Positions 26,201 to 35,662 of a stretch of 64,000 nucleotides of DNA are shown here, in pieces. The notes below the pieces were generated by a model that saw only the letters and a program-made list of their open reading frames with translations, made no database searches and was not told the origin of the DNA. The stretch lies in contig NC_064447.1 in assembly GCF_023343835.1 (NCBI RefSeq), positions 7,952,001 to 8,016,000 on the forward strand, in the 5' to 3' direction. The stretch's first letter is position 1. The number at the start of each line of letters is the position of its first letter. The position numbers and the translations under genes are program-made. Source of the stretch: Lagopus muta. Its lineage: Eukaryota; Chordata; Aves; Galliformes; Phasianidae.

Positions 26201-27839
26201 GCTGAATCGAAGCACCTCTGACTGCAAATGCCAGTCAGTGCACTCACCTGAGCAGAGAAACATTACAAGGTAGAAGAAAAGGAAGTGAAATTAAGTTACT
26301 CTGAATATATATATATATATATTTTTTTAAACAAAAAGCAGTTGTCAATTTTGTTTTTCATTCATTCTTTCTTAGCATTCATTTCTTACAGGGATATGAA
26401 TTGTTCACAGAAAAGGAACAGAAACATCTGGAGGGGAAAAAAACAAACAGAAGAGCAATGAGCAAGGACAGGAGCACAAAGGGAAGTGTGCTCCCTGTTT
26501 AAGCCAGTTCATGCAAATATAACTCTTCTCTAATAGCAATAAACAGCCACATGGAGCTATATCAAATGGCAGAAGTGCAAAACTAATTATTTTCATAACA
26601 GAACATAAGTTTATTTCATAATCCTCCTGCAGTATTCCATGGCCTCCCCTGTAGGGCTGTTCCACATATCAACTTTCATTTTCAGCCAGTTCCTACAACT
26701 AAACACAACACCCTTAAAAAAACAAATCCCTAAGCACAAAGAGCAGAACACACTATGAAACGAGGCTTTGAGAATTAGCACAGCTATGCCAGACTTTGTG
26801 CAGATCCTCCTCAACTGATCTCAGATGAAAAAGATCGCTATAGAGCAGAGCTCGTCAGCTCACAGAAGTGCTGGGGAGTGAACCCACTTGAAAGACCACC
26901 TGACTTGAAAGCACAGCAATAACCGCACACATGTAAGAGATGCATTGGTGTCAGTTAGTTCCACTGACATCATTGAATGCTGGTCGTTACTGCTGTAAAA
27001 AAAAACCAAACAAACAAACAAAAACACATAAAGAAGTCCTACTTTTTTTTACTGTTTTCATAAGGGAATTTCTGCATTAACTATGCCGTATAATCTTCAA
27101 TGCTAAGTAAGATTTACCACTTTTAACCTCTATTTATCAGCTGCAACTGCACACATTAAGCAGCGCTCACAAAATGGAATTCCGAGTTTTACATTCCCAG
27201 CTGAACGTAAACAACTGCCCGAAGGGGTGTGCCAGGACCACCCTCAGTCTCCCCGACGCGTCTTTTCCCGCTAAAGAAGAACCGCATTACCGAGCATGCA
27301 GGCGGCTCGCCGGGAGCAGGGGCAGAGGCCGCGCGGGGAGGAGGCGGCCCGGCGGGGCCACGCCATCGCCCCGTAACCGGAACGGAGAGGCCGCGGGCAG
27401 CCCGGGCCCGGCTACGCTTCCCCGCGACGCTGGGCTGAACTCGGGCGCCCATCGCCGCTCTCGCCTTGCGCTCTCAGGGCCCCATCGCAGCGCCGGGGAG
27501 AACGGAGCGACCGCAGAGACCGCGACCGCCGCCCCGCCTCCGGGACTGGAAGGAGGAGCGGCGGCGGCACCGAGGCCGGCCCCGCACGGCGCGGCGCTCG
27601 CCCGGCGGCCCTCCTTGCGGTCGGGGAGCGGCGGGGCCGCCCGCAAAAGCCCCTCCGCGACCCCGCCGCCCGGCAGCGTGCAAGACGCGGGCGGCCCGCC
27701 CCCTCACTGCCGGGCTGGGCCGGGCGCGGCGCTCGGGCCTACTGCTTCCCCGGCGGCGCAGCAGCCGCCGGCAGCCTCAGCCGACCTCCAAGCCGGCCCC
27801 GCGCCTCGCACTCACCAGGTGGCTGCTGGTGCTCGCCAT
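2165..27839 (-). CDS. PDPK1: PDPK1 (PDK1), 3-phosphoinositide-dependent protein kinase 1; full coding span, 14 exons
   Basis: Serine/threonine kinase of the AGC group. It binds PIP3 at the plasma membrane through a C-terminal PH domain and phosphorylates the activation loop of AKT, S6K, SGK and PKC. Joined coding exons: 27839-27816, 14083-13814, 11213-11171, 10966-10829, 10342-10198, 9053-8956, 8260-8185, 7158-7090, 6589-6493, 5215-5042, 4691-4474, 3894-3837, 2987-2835, 2272-2165. Together they give 1671 nt and 556 aa, the same length as human PDK1. Visible features: glycine-rich loop LGEGSFSTV (91-99), catalytic Lys114, HRD (206-208), DFG (226-228), activation-loop Ser244 in [10 protein letters not shown], and a PH domain from about residue 462. 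Compared with human, the N-terminal region is three residues longer and the tail three shorter (ends HQNAAK). Every junction keeps GT-AG and frame. The start ATG lies in a CpG island. Confidence 0.98.
2835..2987 (-). CDS. PDPK1: PDPK1 coding exon 13 (residues 471-521)
   Basis: Encodes [20 protein letters not shown] through NFKTFFVHT, the core of the PH domain including the RRR cluster. Acceptor TGCTAG, donor CACACA|GTAAGT, phase 0. Confidence 0.97.
3837..3894 (-). CDS. PDPK1: PDPK1 coding exon 12 (residues 451-470)
   Basis: A 58-nt exon completing Trp451 and encoding [19 protein letters not shown], the N-terminal lead-in and first strand of the PH domain with basic lipid-binding residues. 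Donor GGAAG|GTAAGAG, phase 0. Confidence 0.95.
4474..4691 (-). CDS. PDPK1: PDPK1 coding exon 11 (residues 379-450)
   Basis: Encodes [20 protein letters not shown] through the Ser/Thr-rich linker to [16 protein letters not shown]. The [10 protein letters not shown] stretch resembles the nuclear export signal reported for mammalian PDK1. The donor splits the Trp codon (TTG|GTAAGAA, phase 2). Confidence 0.96.
5042..5215 (-). CDS. PDPK1: PDPK1 coding exon 10 (residues 321-378)
   Basis: Encodes [20 protein letters not shown] through [13 protein letters not shown], the end of the kinase domain. Tyr376 is the counterpart of human Tyr373, a reported Src-family phosphorylation site. Same length as the human segment (58 codons). 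Phase 0. Confidence 0.97.
6061..6140 (+). mobile_element. CR1 LINE 3' tail
   Basis: Contains the CR1 3'-end signature GGACTAGATGATCTTATAGG, then TTTCCAACC and the terminal ATTCTATGATTCTA. It lies in PDPK1 intron 9, antisense to the gene. Confidence 0.92.
6493..6589 (-). CDS. PDPK1: PDPK1 coding exon 9 (residues 288-320)
   Basis: Encodes [20 protein letters not shown] then [13 protein letters not shown], kinase C-lobe. Acceptor TTTTGCAG, donor CTATTG|GTAAAT, phase 0. Confidence 0.96.
7090..7158 (-). CDS. PDPK1: PDPK1 coding exon 8 (residues 265-287)
   Basis: Encodes [20 protein letters not shown] then FRA, with the DxW(A/S)xG motif of kinase subdomain IX. Donor GCTGG|GTAAGAG, phase 2. Confidence 0.96.
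8185..8260 (-). CDS. PDPK1: PDPK1 coding exon 7 (residues 240-264)
   Basis: Encodes [20 protein letters not shown] then KSACK. Ser244 corresponds to the human activation-loop autophosphorylation site Ser241. Acceptor TTTATAG, donor AAAAG|GTGAGG, phase 2. Confidence 0.96.
8868..8932 (+). mobile_element. CR1 LINE 3' tail, degenerate
   Basis: GCTGGACTTGATCTTTGCAG, then TCTCTTCCAACTGAA and a decayed terminal repeat. It lies in PDPK1 intron 6, about 24 nt beyond the exon 6 donor. Confidence 0.75.
8956..9053 (-). CDS. PDPK1: PDPK1 coding exon 6 (residues 207-239)
   Basis: Encodes [20 protein letters not shown] then [13 protein letters not shown]: the catalytic loop with Asp208 and Asn213, and DFG at 226-228. 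The acceptor TTTTCCAG and donor CAAG|GTATG restore the frame (phase 1). Confidence 0.97.
10198..10342 (-). CDS. PDPK1: PDPK1 coding exon 5 (residues 159-206)
   Basis: Encodes [20 protein letters not shown] through [10 protein letters not shown], from the hinge to the start of the HRD motif, whose Arg codon is split at the donor CACAG|GTAATAC (phase 2). Confidence 0.97.
10829..10966 (-). CDS. PDPK1: PDPK1 coding exon 4 (residues 113-158)
   Basis: Encodes [20 protein letters not shown] and then [18 protein letters not shown], including catalytic Lys114 and the alpha-C helix that lines the PIF pocket where hydrophobic-motif substrates dock. Donor CTGT|GTATCC, phase 1. Confidence 0.97.
11171..11213 (-). 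CDS. PDPK1: PDPK1 coding exon 3 (residues 99-112)
   Basis: A 43-nt exon encoding [14 protein letters not shown], beta strands of the kinase N-lobe. Acceptor AACAG, donor GCCA|GTAAGT, phase 1. Too short for ordinary ORF detection; placed from the human protein and the splice sites. Confidence 0.95.
11214..13813 (-). other. PDPK1: PDPK1 intron 2
   Basis: A 2.6-kb intron holding an old antisense CR1 copy at about 11560-12130. The rest is unremarkable AT-rich sequence. Confidence 0.8.
11560..12130 (-). mobile_element. Old CR1 LINE fragment
   Basis: The reverse complement shows CR1 3' sequence, including text equivalent to GAGGGAGTTAGGTCTGTGTAG and, further on, the stretch from about 11790 to 12070 (GCCTTCTTGACAACCTACGC, CCTTTTCTGCTGGATAAC, TTGGTATTGTCTGCAAACTT on the plus strand). 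The edges are blurred by decay and may reach about 11500 and 12310. Confidence 0.8.
13814..14083 (-). CDS. PDPK1: PDPK1 coding exon 2 (residues 9-98)
   Basis: A TTTTCAG acceptor precedes [20 protein letters not shown], nearly identical to human. The middle is a low-complexity Ser/Pro/Gln linker, followed by [21 protein letters not shown], the start of the kinase domain with its glycine-rich loop. The donor is ACG|GTAATT, phase 0. Confidence 0.97.
17420..17545 (-). mobile_element. CR1 LINE 3' tail, degenerate
   Basis: The plus strand reads CACAGAACAGCTTGGGTTGA and on to CCCATTCAACCTGGTCTC, the reverse of a CR1 3' end. It lies in PDPK1 intron 1. Confidence 0.8.
17769..17822. repeat. TA dinucleotide microsatellite
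   Basis: Two TA runs separated by a short GTATATATTTGT interruption, in PDPK1 intron 1. Confidence 0.95.
19780..20955 (-). mobile_element. CR1 LINE fragment with reverse-transcriptase remnant, 5'-truncated
   Basis: The longest transposon here, about 1.2 kb, in sense with PDPK1. The low end shows the CR1 tail in reverse (GAATGCTTTGGGTTTGAAGG). The minus strand at 20650-20462 encodes [17 protein letters not shown] and then [15 protein letters not shown], the reverse-transcriptase block in which FADD has become FADG. The frame is broken and only the C-terminal part of ORF2 remains, so it is a dead copy. Confidence 0.92.
26305..26322. repeat. AT dinucleotide run
   Basis: About nine AT units followed by a T run, in PDPK1 intron 1. 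Confidence 0.9.
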
Positions 27840-28300
27840 GGGCTCCGCCCGGCCGGCCGGCGCGGCCCGCGCTCCAGTCGCCCTTTAAGAGCCCAGCGCA
27901 CGGCCACCCGGCCCGAGCCAATGGGGCTCTCGCATCCTCCGTCCGTGACGTAACCCACAACAATGCCCCCCCCCACCGCTGTAGGCGGGACTTCCGTCCA
28001 ACCCGCAAATTCACAGGTCTCGCTACCTGCCACTCACGCTTAAGCCCGCACGGAGCGCCTCCCATCAGCCTCAGCGCACGTTCAGTGTGAGCATGCGCAG
28101 CTGTTGTGGGGATGCTGCCGGCTTCGCTTCCGGTTGGGATGAGGGCGGTGGGGCGCGCGGCCTTTCCAACTTCCGTCTTGCGCTCACATCCGGGTTTTCT
28201 CTCTGACGTAGAGGCGCCGTGGGAGCGGCGTGGTGACGTTCGGAGGTCGGGTGGTTCCTACGCCACGCCGTGCGGTGCCGCCTGATGTCCCGGTAGCGCT
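27230..28300 (-). promoter_or_regulatory. PDPK1: CpG-island promoter of PDPK1
   Basis: An abrupt change from AT-rich to very GC- and CpG-rich sequence surrounds the PDPK1 start codon (27839). The upstream side (higher coordinates) has a CCAAT box at 27918-27922, a CRE-like TGACGTAA at 27946-27953, further TGACGT cores at 28204-28209 and 28234-28239, ETS-like cores (CTTCCG or its complement) near 27990, 28127 and 28169, and an NRF1-like GCATGCGCA at 28091-28099. No TATA box was noted. This is the usual make-up of a broad housekeeping promoter, and it could fire in both directions. Confidence 0.85.
27816..27839 (-). CDS. PDPK1: PDPK1 coding exon 1 (residues 1-8)
   Basis: Encodes MASTSSHL, matching the human start MARTTSQL, then a CTG|GTGAG donor (phase 0). 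The ATG has G at +4 but C at -3, so its Kozak context is moderate. It is the only exon inside the CpG island. Confidence 0.9.
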
Positions 28301-28414
28301 TGGTGCCTCATCCCGTGAACTTCCGCTGAGGCTGTCAAGTCCTTGTGCCAGCCACGGACCCGAGCGTGTAACAGATGAAATTTCCCGTAGGCATTCTTAA
28401 AAATCAGTCTTTTC

Positions 28415-28431
28415 AATAATAATAATAATAA
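28415..28431. repeat. AAT trinucleotide run
   Basis: Five to six AAT units just beyond the CpG island. Confidence 0.9.
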
Positions 28432-29019
28432 AAGGCCAGTGTCTGGCGCTCCTTATGTCTAATGCACTGAATCCGACATAAAGTTTTTGTTAGAAGGCTT
28501 TCATTGGAGATCTCAGAACTAAATAATTGTTATCCCGCATCATAAATGCACTCAAAAAGTACTCATCAATATCTTTAACTGTTGTATGGTATAAGTAATG
28601 AGGATTTATTCTTTCAGGTAAGTTTGTAGGAAACACGTCCCCAGATTTGCTTCCCAACCTGTGTTCTCAAGCACACAAAGTGTATTTGCTCACAGGAGTT
28701 GGCCGGATCCAGCCCGAAGCGCTGACTCACATCACAAATGCTGAAGGTATATGGGGTTGTTGTTCAGGTATGCTTACAAGGTGGTATGACGCCTTGTAAG
28801 AGCAATTTTAATTCATCAGGAGATTATTGAATTTTAAGGAAATGCTCGAAAGGGTAATGCAGGGAAGGGCCACGTTGTTTGGTGAGCTGCATCAGAATCT
28901 TCAACGTTGATGTATAATTAACTTCAAATAAGGCTGGGGTGGTTGGGCAAGGCAGCAATCCTGCAGCGTCCCACTGGTAAACTACTTCAGAAAGCAATTT
29001 GCAATATTAATGAAGCCCA

Positions 29020-29442
29020 AAAGTCTGGTACACTTCTCCTACAAAGCAAGGCTGAGGGAGCTGGGGGTGTTCAGCCTGGAGAAGAGAAGGCTCCGGAGAG
29101 ATCTCATTGTGGCCTCTCAGTACCTAAAGGGAACTAATAACGAGGGGAGATAATGACTTTTTACAGAGGCAGACAGTGATAGGACAAGGGAAATGGTTTT
29201 AAACTGAAAGAAGGCTGATTTAGATTAGATATTAGGAGGACATTTTGTGCTCAGAGGGTGGTTAGGCACTGGAACTGCTGCCCAGAGAAACTGTATGCCC
29301 CATCCCTTGAGGCGCTCAACGCCATGGGGGAGCCTGGGCTGCCTGAGCTGGTGGGTGACAACCAGCCCACAGCAGGGGTTGGAACTAGATGATCTGTAAG
29401 ATCTCTTCCAACCCCAGACATTCTATGATTCACTGTTTCTAT
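29020..29442 (+). mobile_element. CR1 LINE 3' end
   Basis: A well-preserved 3' end: GGCTGAGGGAGCTGGGGGTG, AGCCTGGAGAAGAGAAGGCT, TCATTGTGGCCTCTCAGTAC, ACTAGATGATCTGTAAGATC and terminal ATTCTATGATTC. Intergenic, between PDPK1 and IL9R. Confidence 0.95.
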
Positions 29443-29744
29443 AATTCTTTTATTTTCATTATACCATTGTATTTACTAAATAACTAAATAAATACAATAA
29501 TGTCTAGCCTTCCTTGATGTGAAGATCTTATGCTTTTGCCTAACCAAGTTACAAATATCTTTGTACCCTGGAAGACTATATGAGCTCAACAGCCCCACTC
29601 AGGAAACATCTTTGTAATTTTACAGCATCATATACAAGTACAGTTATAGTCCTCAGCAGTGCCGGCTGCTCACCTTTGCCTGCAACACGACCTCTAACTT
29701 GAGGTGGAACTTAGGAAAGGCCTACTCCAGTTCTAGCAACTTAA

Positions 29745-29840
29745 TTGTGTGGAAGATGTGCCCAGCCCATGGCAGAGGAGGTTGGAAATAATCTTTAAAA
29801 GTCCCTTTCAACCAAACTATTCTATGATTCTAATTATAGG
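29745..29840 (+). mobile_element. CR1 LINE 3' tail
   Basis: Contains GAGGAGGTTGGAAATAATCT, CCCTTTCAACCAAACTATTC and terminal TATGATTCTA, about 0.3 kb after the previous CR1 tail and in the same orientation. Confidence 0.88.
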
Positions 29841-32800
29841 ACTCACTTAGTAGATTAGGGTAGACCAGGAAAAAACATTTTAGAAATGAGTGTAAAATCT
29901 TACTGGACACCTTGGAAGTCTGTGAAAACAGGACTCTTCCAGCAGAGGGCAATGGCAGATTGGAGTGGGTGCTGCTAAAAAGGCATTGGTCAAGAGCAGT
30001 GGGAGCAGCAAGAGGCAAGGCTGGCCCAGGATGAAGTGGTGCAAGCCAGCAAACCCCAGTGCAGGCAGCCCTTCACATAACGTCTGCAGTTTTATGTTAC
30101 AACTTGATCCCTGGTTTGCAAGTTGTTAAAAACAAAAAAGCAGCCTTCCCTCCTCTCCTGCTTCATGCATCCACATTCTAGCATAACAAGAAGACCTCCT
30201 CTTTTCCAGTTACCACCACCACTACATGAATATGTGCCCCATCAAACATTGCAGTTCTCACTTTAAAACCATTTAGATGTCCATGCTTGATTAATGATTT
30301 TCTCTTCAGAATTGCAGCAGTGCCTCTACCAGGATCAGATCTGTAGATTAGATTAAATTACCACTAAAATGACTATTTTTAATTCTTGGTGATTTTATTA
30401 GCTAGAAGAATGTATGCATGAGTGAAAATGTGGGTGACTCTGTGAAGGACCATACCTTCTGCTGAAGGGTGCTTGGTGACTTGAGGGGCTATAGTGGTCT
30501 GGAAAGATCTGTGATGTTAAAGATTTCTGTAGCACAAGATTTATGACTCACAGGAGGACAGCAATACAGGGAAGATGAAATGACAGAGCTGCGGGTCTAG
30601 ACTTGACAGTGCTCTGGGTAAACTGTAAGATTGTGGTGTGCTGAGTGTAACCAACATTCTCTGTCCTCCTTCTTTACACACTGATCAGATTTAACAAAAG
30701 GACTAAAAGGAGCAAACTGTTTCTCTTGTCTCTGGAATTACTTTCATCCCATCTGCTTACTTAACCAGGGAAAGATTTATGGCTTTATTTGGCCATTGAC
30801 TAGTGGCTGCCATAGGAGAAAAAGATTGCTTCCACAGCTCTTTCCAGTAAGAGTTTGCAGATAAATTATCTTATGCCCTGCAGCTTCAACTTTTTTGTGT
30901 GTGTGTTTCACCTATCAGACTCCAGTATTTGACAGTTTAATTGTCCTTTAATGTATCAGAAACCATACTGTGAAGAGAATTCATCCTGAGTACGACAGGT
31001 CACATCTTAATGCTTGTGATTCGTTTGCTGCTCTTTTAGACACCTATGCTCTTGAGAAACGTACAATCTGATCTCTCATCTCTCTTTCCTGAAATGAGTA
31101 CGCAGATAACGACATAGGAAAACATCTGATGGAGATACAGTATCTGACACTCATCACTGTGAACACCAATGAACCAGAGGTGACACTGTGAACCAGAGAT
31201 ATACTGGGTGGACAGCCAGCAGAACTATACTCATGGCCACATGTTAGGCACCATGGGATAGCTCACCATGCAAGTCCCCCTGGGCTTTACTAGCTGTAAA
31301 ACATGTCTTTACTCAGGATCCTTCTTATCTCTTTTTCTCTTGGTGGTGGTACAGCAGCACTGGCTCTGATTTGGTCTGTAAAATAAGGATGGCATTTAGT
31401 TCTTTCCTTTTTCTATGATGTTTTCATGTCAACTTTTACTAATGATTTGTATAATCGGTATTTTCATGACTTGGGTTGTTGGGTTATTTTTATTTTTGGC
31501 CTTAAAGCTATTTCCAAAGCTCTCAAACACCAACTTCTGAAAAACCGTTTTTGAATTAATTTCTTTATTTACTTCTGAATAATCACAGTGTTAGATCTTT
31601 TACTTTATTCAGCTTAGCAGGGAAGGAAAAAAAAAATCTACAAAATAAAACACATCCTTTGTCATAAAATATTTTCAGTTCCGTAGTAGCGTACAAACAT
31701 CATCCAAATACCTTCTGACATTGTTTCCTCTGCCAAAACTCAACACTAAGGAAAGAAAGGGGAAAAGACTGGTGGCTTTGTTCTGGTGCTGGTGATAGTC
31801 ATAGCATGCACTCAGCAGTCCCAGGAAATGAAAAGCTCGACCAGAGCCCATGTTACGTCTCCATACTAAATGAAAATTCTCTGTCTCCCACTGGCATGGT
31901 GTATATCACACTTTCCTGGAAAAATTGGACTTGAAGCAGTTCAGAAATTCTGGGAGAAGCTGTGAAAAAAGCAGCTTAACCTAGTACAAGTCTCAAACAT
32001 GACAAAAAAAAAATAAAGTGAAAAAAGTGAAAAGACAGCAAATTGGGTTTTTATATGCAGTTTCTCTAGAAATAAAATGTGGATATTCATTCATTAACTA
32101 AAAATTAGACTTCAGCTTTTCCAAAGACATAAGTGAGATCAGATTTTTTTTTAATCTAGCTACAACAGGCAACTTTTTCTGTGGCACTTTTCCTCTCTAC
32201 ACTTTTCCTTTTGTTGTTGCATTTTGTTTGTTTTGTTAAGTGGCTGCATCAAAGCAGAAGCTGCCAAAATTGTTATAAGTTTTTCATCTGATGATGCAAT
32301 ATCATTTCAGCCCTTTAACCATCATCTCCATACTCAGTTCCTGTAGTCTTCTGTCCTTGCTTGATGGACAAAGGCAGCATCTTTCTTGGCTTTTCATTTT
32401 TGTCATTTCTCACCACATTCAATCTCTCTATTTGCTTTTGCTTCTCTATCTTAAGTTTTAGATTCTCTCCATAGCCTGACCTACTTCTCCTTATGTTTGT
32501 ATCTGACTATAGTTCTTCACATTACACTTTTGCTAGTAATAAGAGTTTAGAATACCTTCTTAAAGCAAACAAGACCTCATCAAACTGGTTCAGTTTCTGT
32601 GCAGACGTGTTTATATGCAAGGGCTGTGTAGATATGAGAGATTTAAGATACATCTGATTTGACAATATTAGGAAGCATTCTTCTCATTCTGAAGGTCTGA
32701 AATTTGGAAACACTGCATCAAGCCAGACCAAAATCTTGGTCTAAAAAGGGATGTAGTTACACAATTGTAATTGTCTGCACAGTCACCACTTAAGCCATTT

Positions 32801-32858
32801 GTGAAGACACTAATGGGAGATGTGAGGGCAACACAGATACCTTTGTGGGCAGCATTCC

Positions 32859-33410
32859 TCAGGGAAGGTCATTCTGATCATTCTCACATTTGGCCAGACC
32901 ATTTCCATCAGAGAGCTTCAATAGTTCAGCAGGAATCAAACCTTCAGTGGTATCACTATCACACAAGGTGCAGTAGTCGTTACTGCTGAATGACACACTT
33001 GCCACCTCCAAAGATTCCTGAAGCATAATACAGTCACTCTTTCCAGGCTGTAAGTGGGAGGGATAACTCCTTCCCACACTAGAGCTCTCAAGATTGGCTT
33101 TAATTTTTTCAGAGATTTTCAGGTCAATTGTATCATTAGCATGGTTTTGGGTTACCAGCACTGCTGGCCTGACTTCTATCTCTTCTCCTCTTACACATCT
33201 GCTGGGGACATGCTGCTGGCTTGGACCAGAGGCAAAGGCAATCATCTCTTCTTCGGCAGCCAAATTTGTGCTTTCCATAGGTCTCGGGGAAATCTGGGAA
33301 ATCAGTTCTTGGATGCTTAGCTCAGAAACTTCATCTGCAGTCACTTTGTTTGAGTTGCTTGCCTCTTCTCTTTTGAGTTGGCTACAAGCCTCATTGGGTC
33401 CAACCCAGTC
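32859..33410 (-). CDS. IL9R: IL9R coding exon 8, cytoplasmic tail (residues 299-481) and stop
   Basis: Begins DWVGPNEA after the phase 0 junction and ends KCENDQNDLP with TGA at 32861-32859. The tail is acidic and Ser-rich. Its only tyrosines are Tyr414 (SYPSHLQ) and Tyr444 (NDYCTLC); the second aligns with human NNYCALGC. No YxxQ motif is present. Confidence 0.88.
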   Translation of the reverse strand, partial: DWVGPNEACSQLKREEASNSNKVTADEVSELSIQELISQISPRPMESTNLAAEEEMIAFASGPSQQHVPSRCVRGEEIEVRPAVLVTQNHANDTIDLKISEKIKANLESSSVGRSYPSHLQPGKSDCIMLQESLEVASVSFSSNDYCTLCDSDTTEGLIPAELLKLSDGNGLAKCENDQNDLP

Positions 33411-35614
33411 CTAGTGAAAGGATTGGTAAGTTCAGGACAATTTGCTCAGAGGTGGAATTTTCAAACTAACTGTTCCATCTACATGTCTTTGGCACAATAA
33501 TCCAGAGGTTTATTGCAAATCTAATAGGTGAAATGTAAGTTATGGAGTAGTGATAGCATTCAATTTTCCTGAGGGAAGATTTCATAATAGTTTTTTGAGA
33601 TCTCACCTCCATAACATGCTACATGCTTCTTCTATTCCTTTGGCTTTGCAAAGTCATCAGGCATCTTTCATATTCAGTATGTATATCAGAAGATGGAAGA
33701 TGAGAGAAGGTAAATACACTACTGATGCTTTTTGACTTTTGCTGCTTTCGTTAAACAGATTCGCCCTGTTTTTTCTTTTTTTTTTTCTTTTTTTTTTTTC
33801 CCTGTTCTTTTTTCCTCTTGGATTTAGTGCTAGTTTTCAGAAGGGCTCTCAGTATGGAGGGAACAACAGTGGTCAACAGGAAGACCATTCAAACGTACCT
33901 TAGATATCTGAAAGTGGAGGGGGAACTTACTGGAAGAAGGCAGCAATGTGAATTTTCTACAAGGGAGAAGCTGCCTGGTTGGGAAAGACTGCAGCTTCCT
34001 CGATCTCTCTGTTTCAAGCTAACAGAGAAAATACTTGCTTCCCTGTGAGAGGGAAACTTGATTTATTAAACCAGAGCAACCTTTGAATGATGTACTTGGA
34101 TACCAGTGTTATCTGGCTCAACAAGGGGGAGGCTGAAGGCATCAGTTATTGGTAATATATAAATATATAAAAGATTCTGTGGATGCGAAAAAAGGATAGA
34201 TGGTAGATGGATGAGGAATGATTTACTGGAGGGATTTTATTTCTACAGAGGCAGAAGCTGTTCTGATGGTGTAGTTAGTATTTGGAGAAAGAAAACTAGG
34301 AAACCATGGACTCCCAGGAAGACCAAAGCCATGTGTTGGTAGCACTGCTCAGGAGGTAGAACAATTGGTCCCAGAAACAAATCAACCCCCCCCCTTAACT
34401 GAAGAACATAAGAAGTCAATGGAACATCTTACCTTAAAATTCCCATTGTGCAAATTATAGAGTGGCTGAAAGAAAGCAGCTGGTGTGGGAATATTAAGGC
34501 AGGAGAGGACTTTTGGCCTGAGGTGAGAAAACAACACTTTAAAATCAAATTGTTCTGCATTGTCTTGACGGTATAGCACACTGATGAGATGAAAACCCAA
34601 CACTACTGCTGGAAAGACTGCAGTAGAAGCTCATTTTATGTGTTTCCTGACATCCTTTGTTTGTCTCTTGCACATGCATTCAATTTTTCTAGTCCAGTCT
34701 TCTCAAAAGTTTCTGAGGAACGCAGTATATTGCAAAATCAGTACTAGTTTATTACTCATTATATGCACTGAGCTACTTATGCATTTGTTTAGCATTGTTT
34801 GATCTAAACTACCTCTTCAAGCAGAATTTTAGTGAGCTAGTTTCACCAAATTTAGGAAAAGAAGTTCTGCCATATATCATTGTCCATTTATTAGTCTATC
34901 TCATAGAAATATTTTATCATATGGACAAGTATTCTGTTTCTCTGAGAACAACATGTATATGGAGCATAATAGGTGTACATCAAGGCAGAAAAGGTTTTTG
35001 TGTTACCAGCATAAAAGAGAGAAGAGTATGGTTGAACCAGGTTTTACATGCACTAATTTCTATAGTTTGCCTATATTGACATTTTTGATTATTCTGTTGA
35101 TTCATACGTATTGACTACTAGTAGGTATGTCACTAACAGCTTAACTTCTGTACCACTTTAACCATCCTTCAGGACTGCTGTACGCTTGCATTTCTGATTT
35201 ACCTACATGAAACAACTCAAAGTATCCATAGGTTTAAATCTTTTTAAGTCCAAGAGACCAGCTTGTATGCCAAGGTGTTTTGGTCTCCTTAATTATTAAG
35301 TAGGGGGTGATTAATTGTCATTAGTCAAGGATTACATCATGTCCTGAGATTGTCAAAAGAGCTTTTGAGCATGTCAGAATCTGATAGTGCAGCAAAAGTA
35401 GAAAGCAAAACAGATGTAAACACTTAATTTCTCTTTGGGCTATGCAAATCAGGGAGAACTTAATGAAGTATTATAATGTACCTTGAAGAAAGCTTGCAGT
35501 TCCAAAATAAATAGAGTAGGGTGCCAAAACTCAGAGGAATGATCAAGAACTCGAATGTTCTGGTATCAAAGAGGTTTTCAGACAGTTTGGATGCACCTAT
35601 AAAAAGAACATGCA

Positions 35615-35662
<48 letters not shown>

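Larger units (their letters stand above)
14084..27815 (-). other. PDPK1: PDPK1 intron 1
   Basis: A 13.7-kb first intron between the CpG-island exon and exon 2. It contains CR1 copies at 17420-17545 and 19780-20955 and TA microsatellites at 17769-17822 and 26305-26322. No other coding signal is convincing; the open frames are short and show no family resemblance. A long first intron often carries enhancers, but I cannot point to one. Confidence 0.8.
28301..32858. other. Intergenic region between PDPK1 and IL9R (includes IL9R 3' UTR)
   Basis: No coding exon recognised. It holds an AAT repeat (28415-28431) and CR1 tails (29020-29442, 29745-29840). The IL9R 3' UTR must occupy the upper end. Minus-strand AATAAA hexamers at 31609-31604 and 31569-31564 are candidate poly(A) signals, giving a 3' UTR of about 1.25-1.3 kb. 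Confidence 0.6.

Noticed and set aside
27174-27953. Long plus-strand open frame (259 codons) across the CpG island
   Set aside because: GC-rich sequence has few stop codons. The predicted product is Ala/Arg/Pro/Gly-rich with no domain, and it overlaps the PDPK1 promoter and first exon on the other strand.
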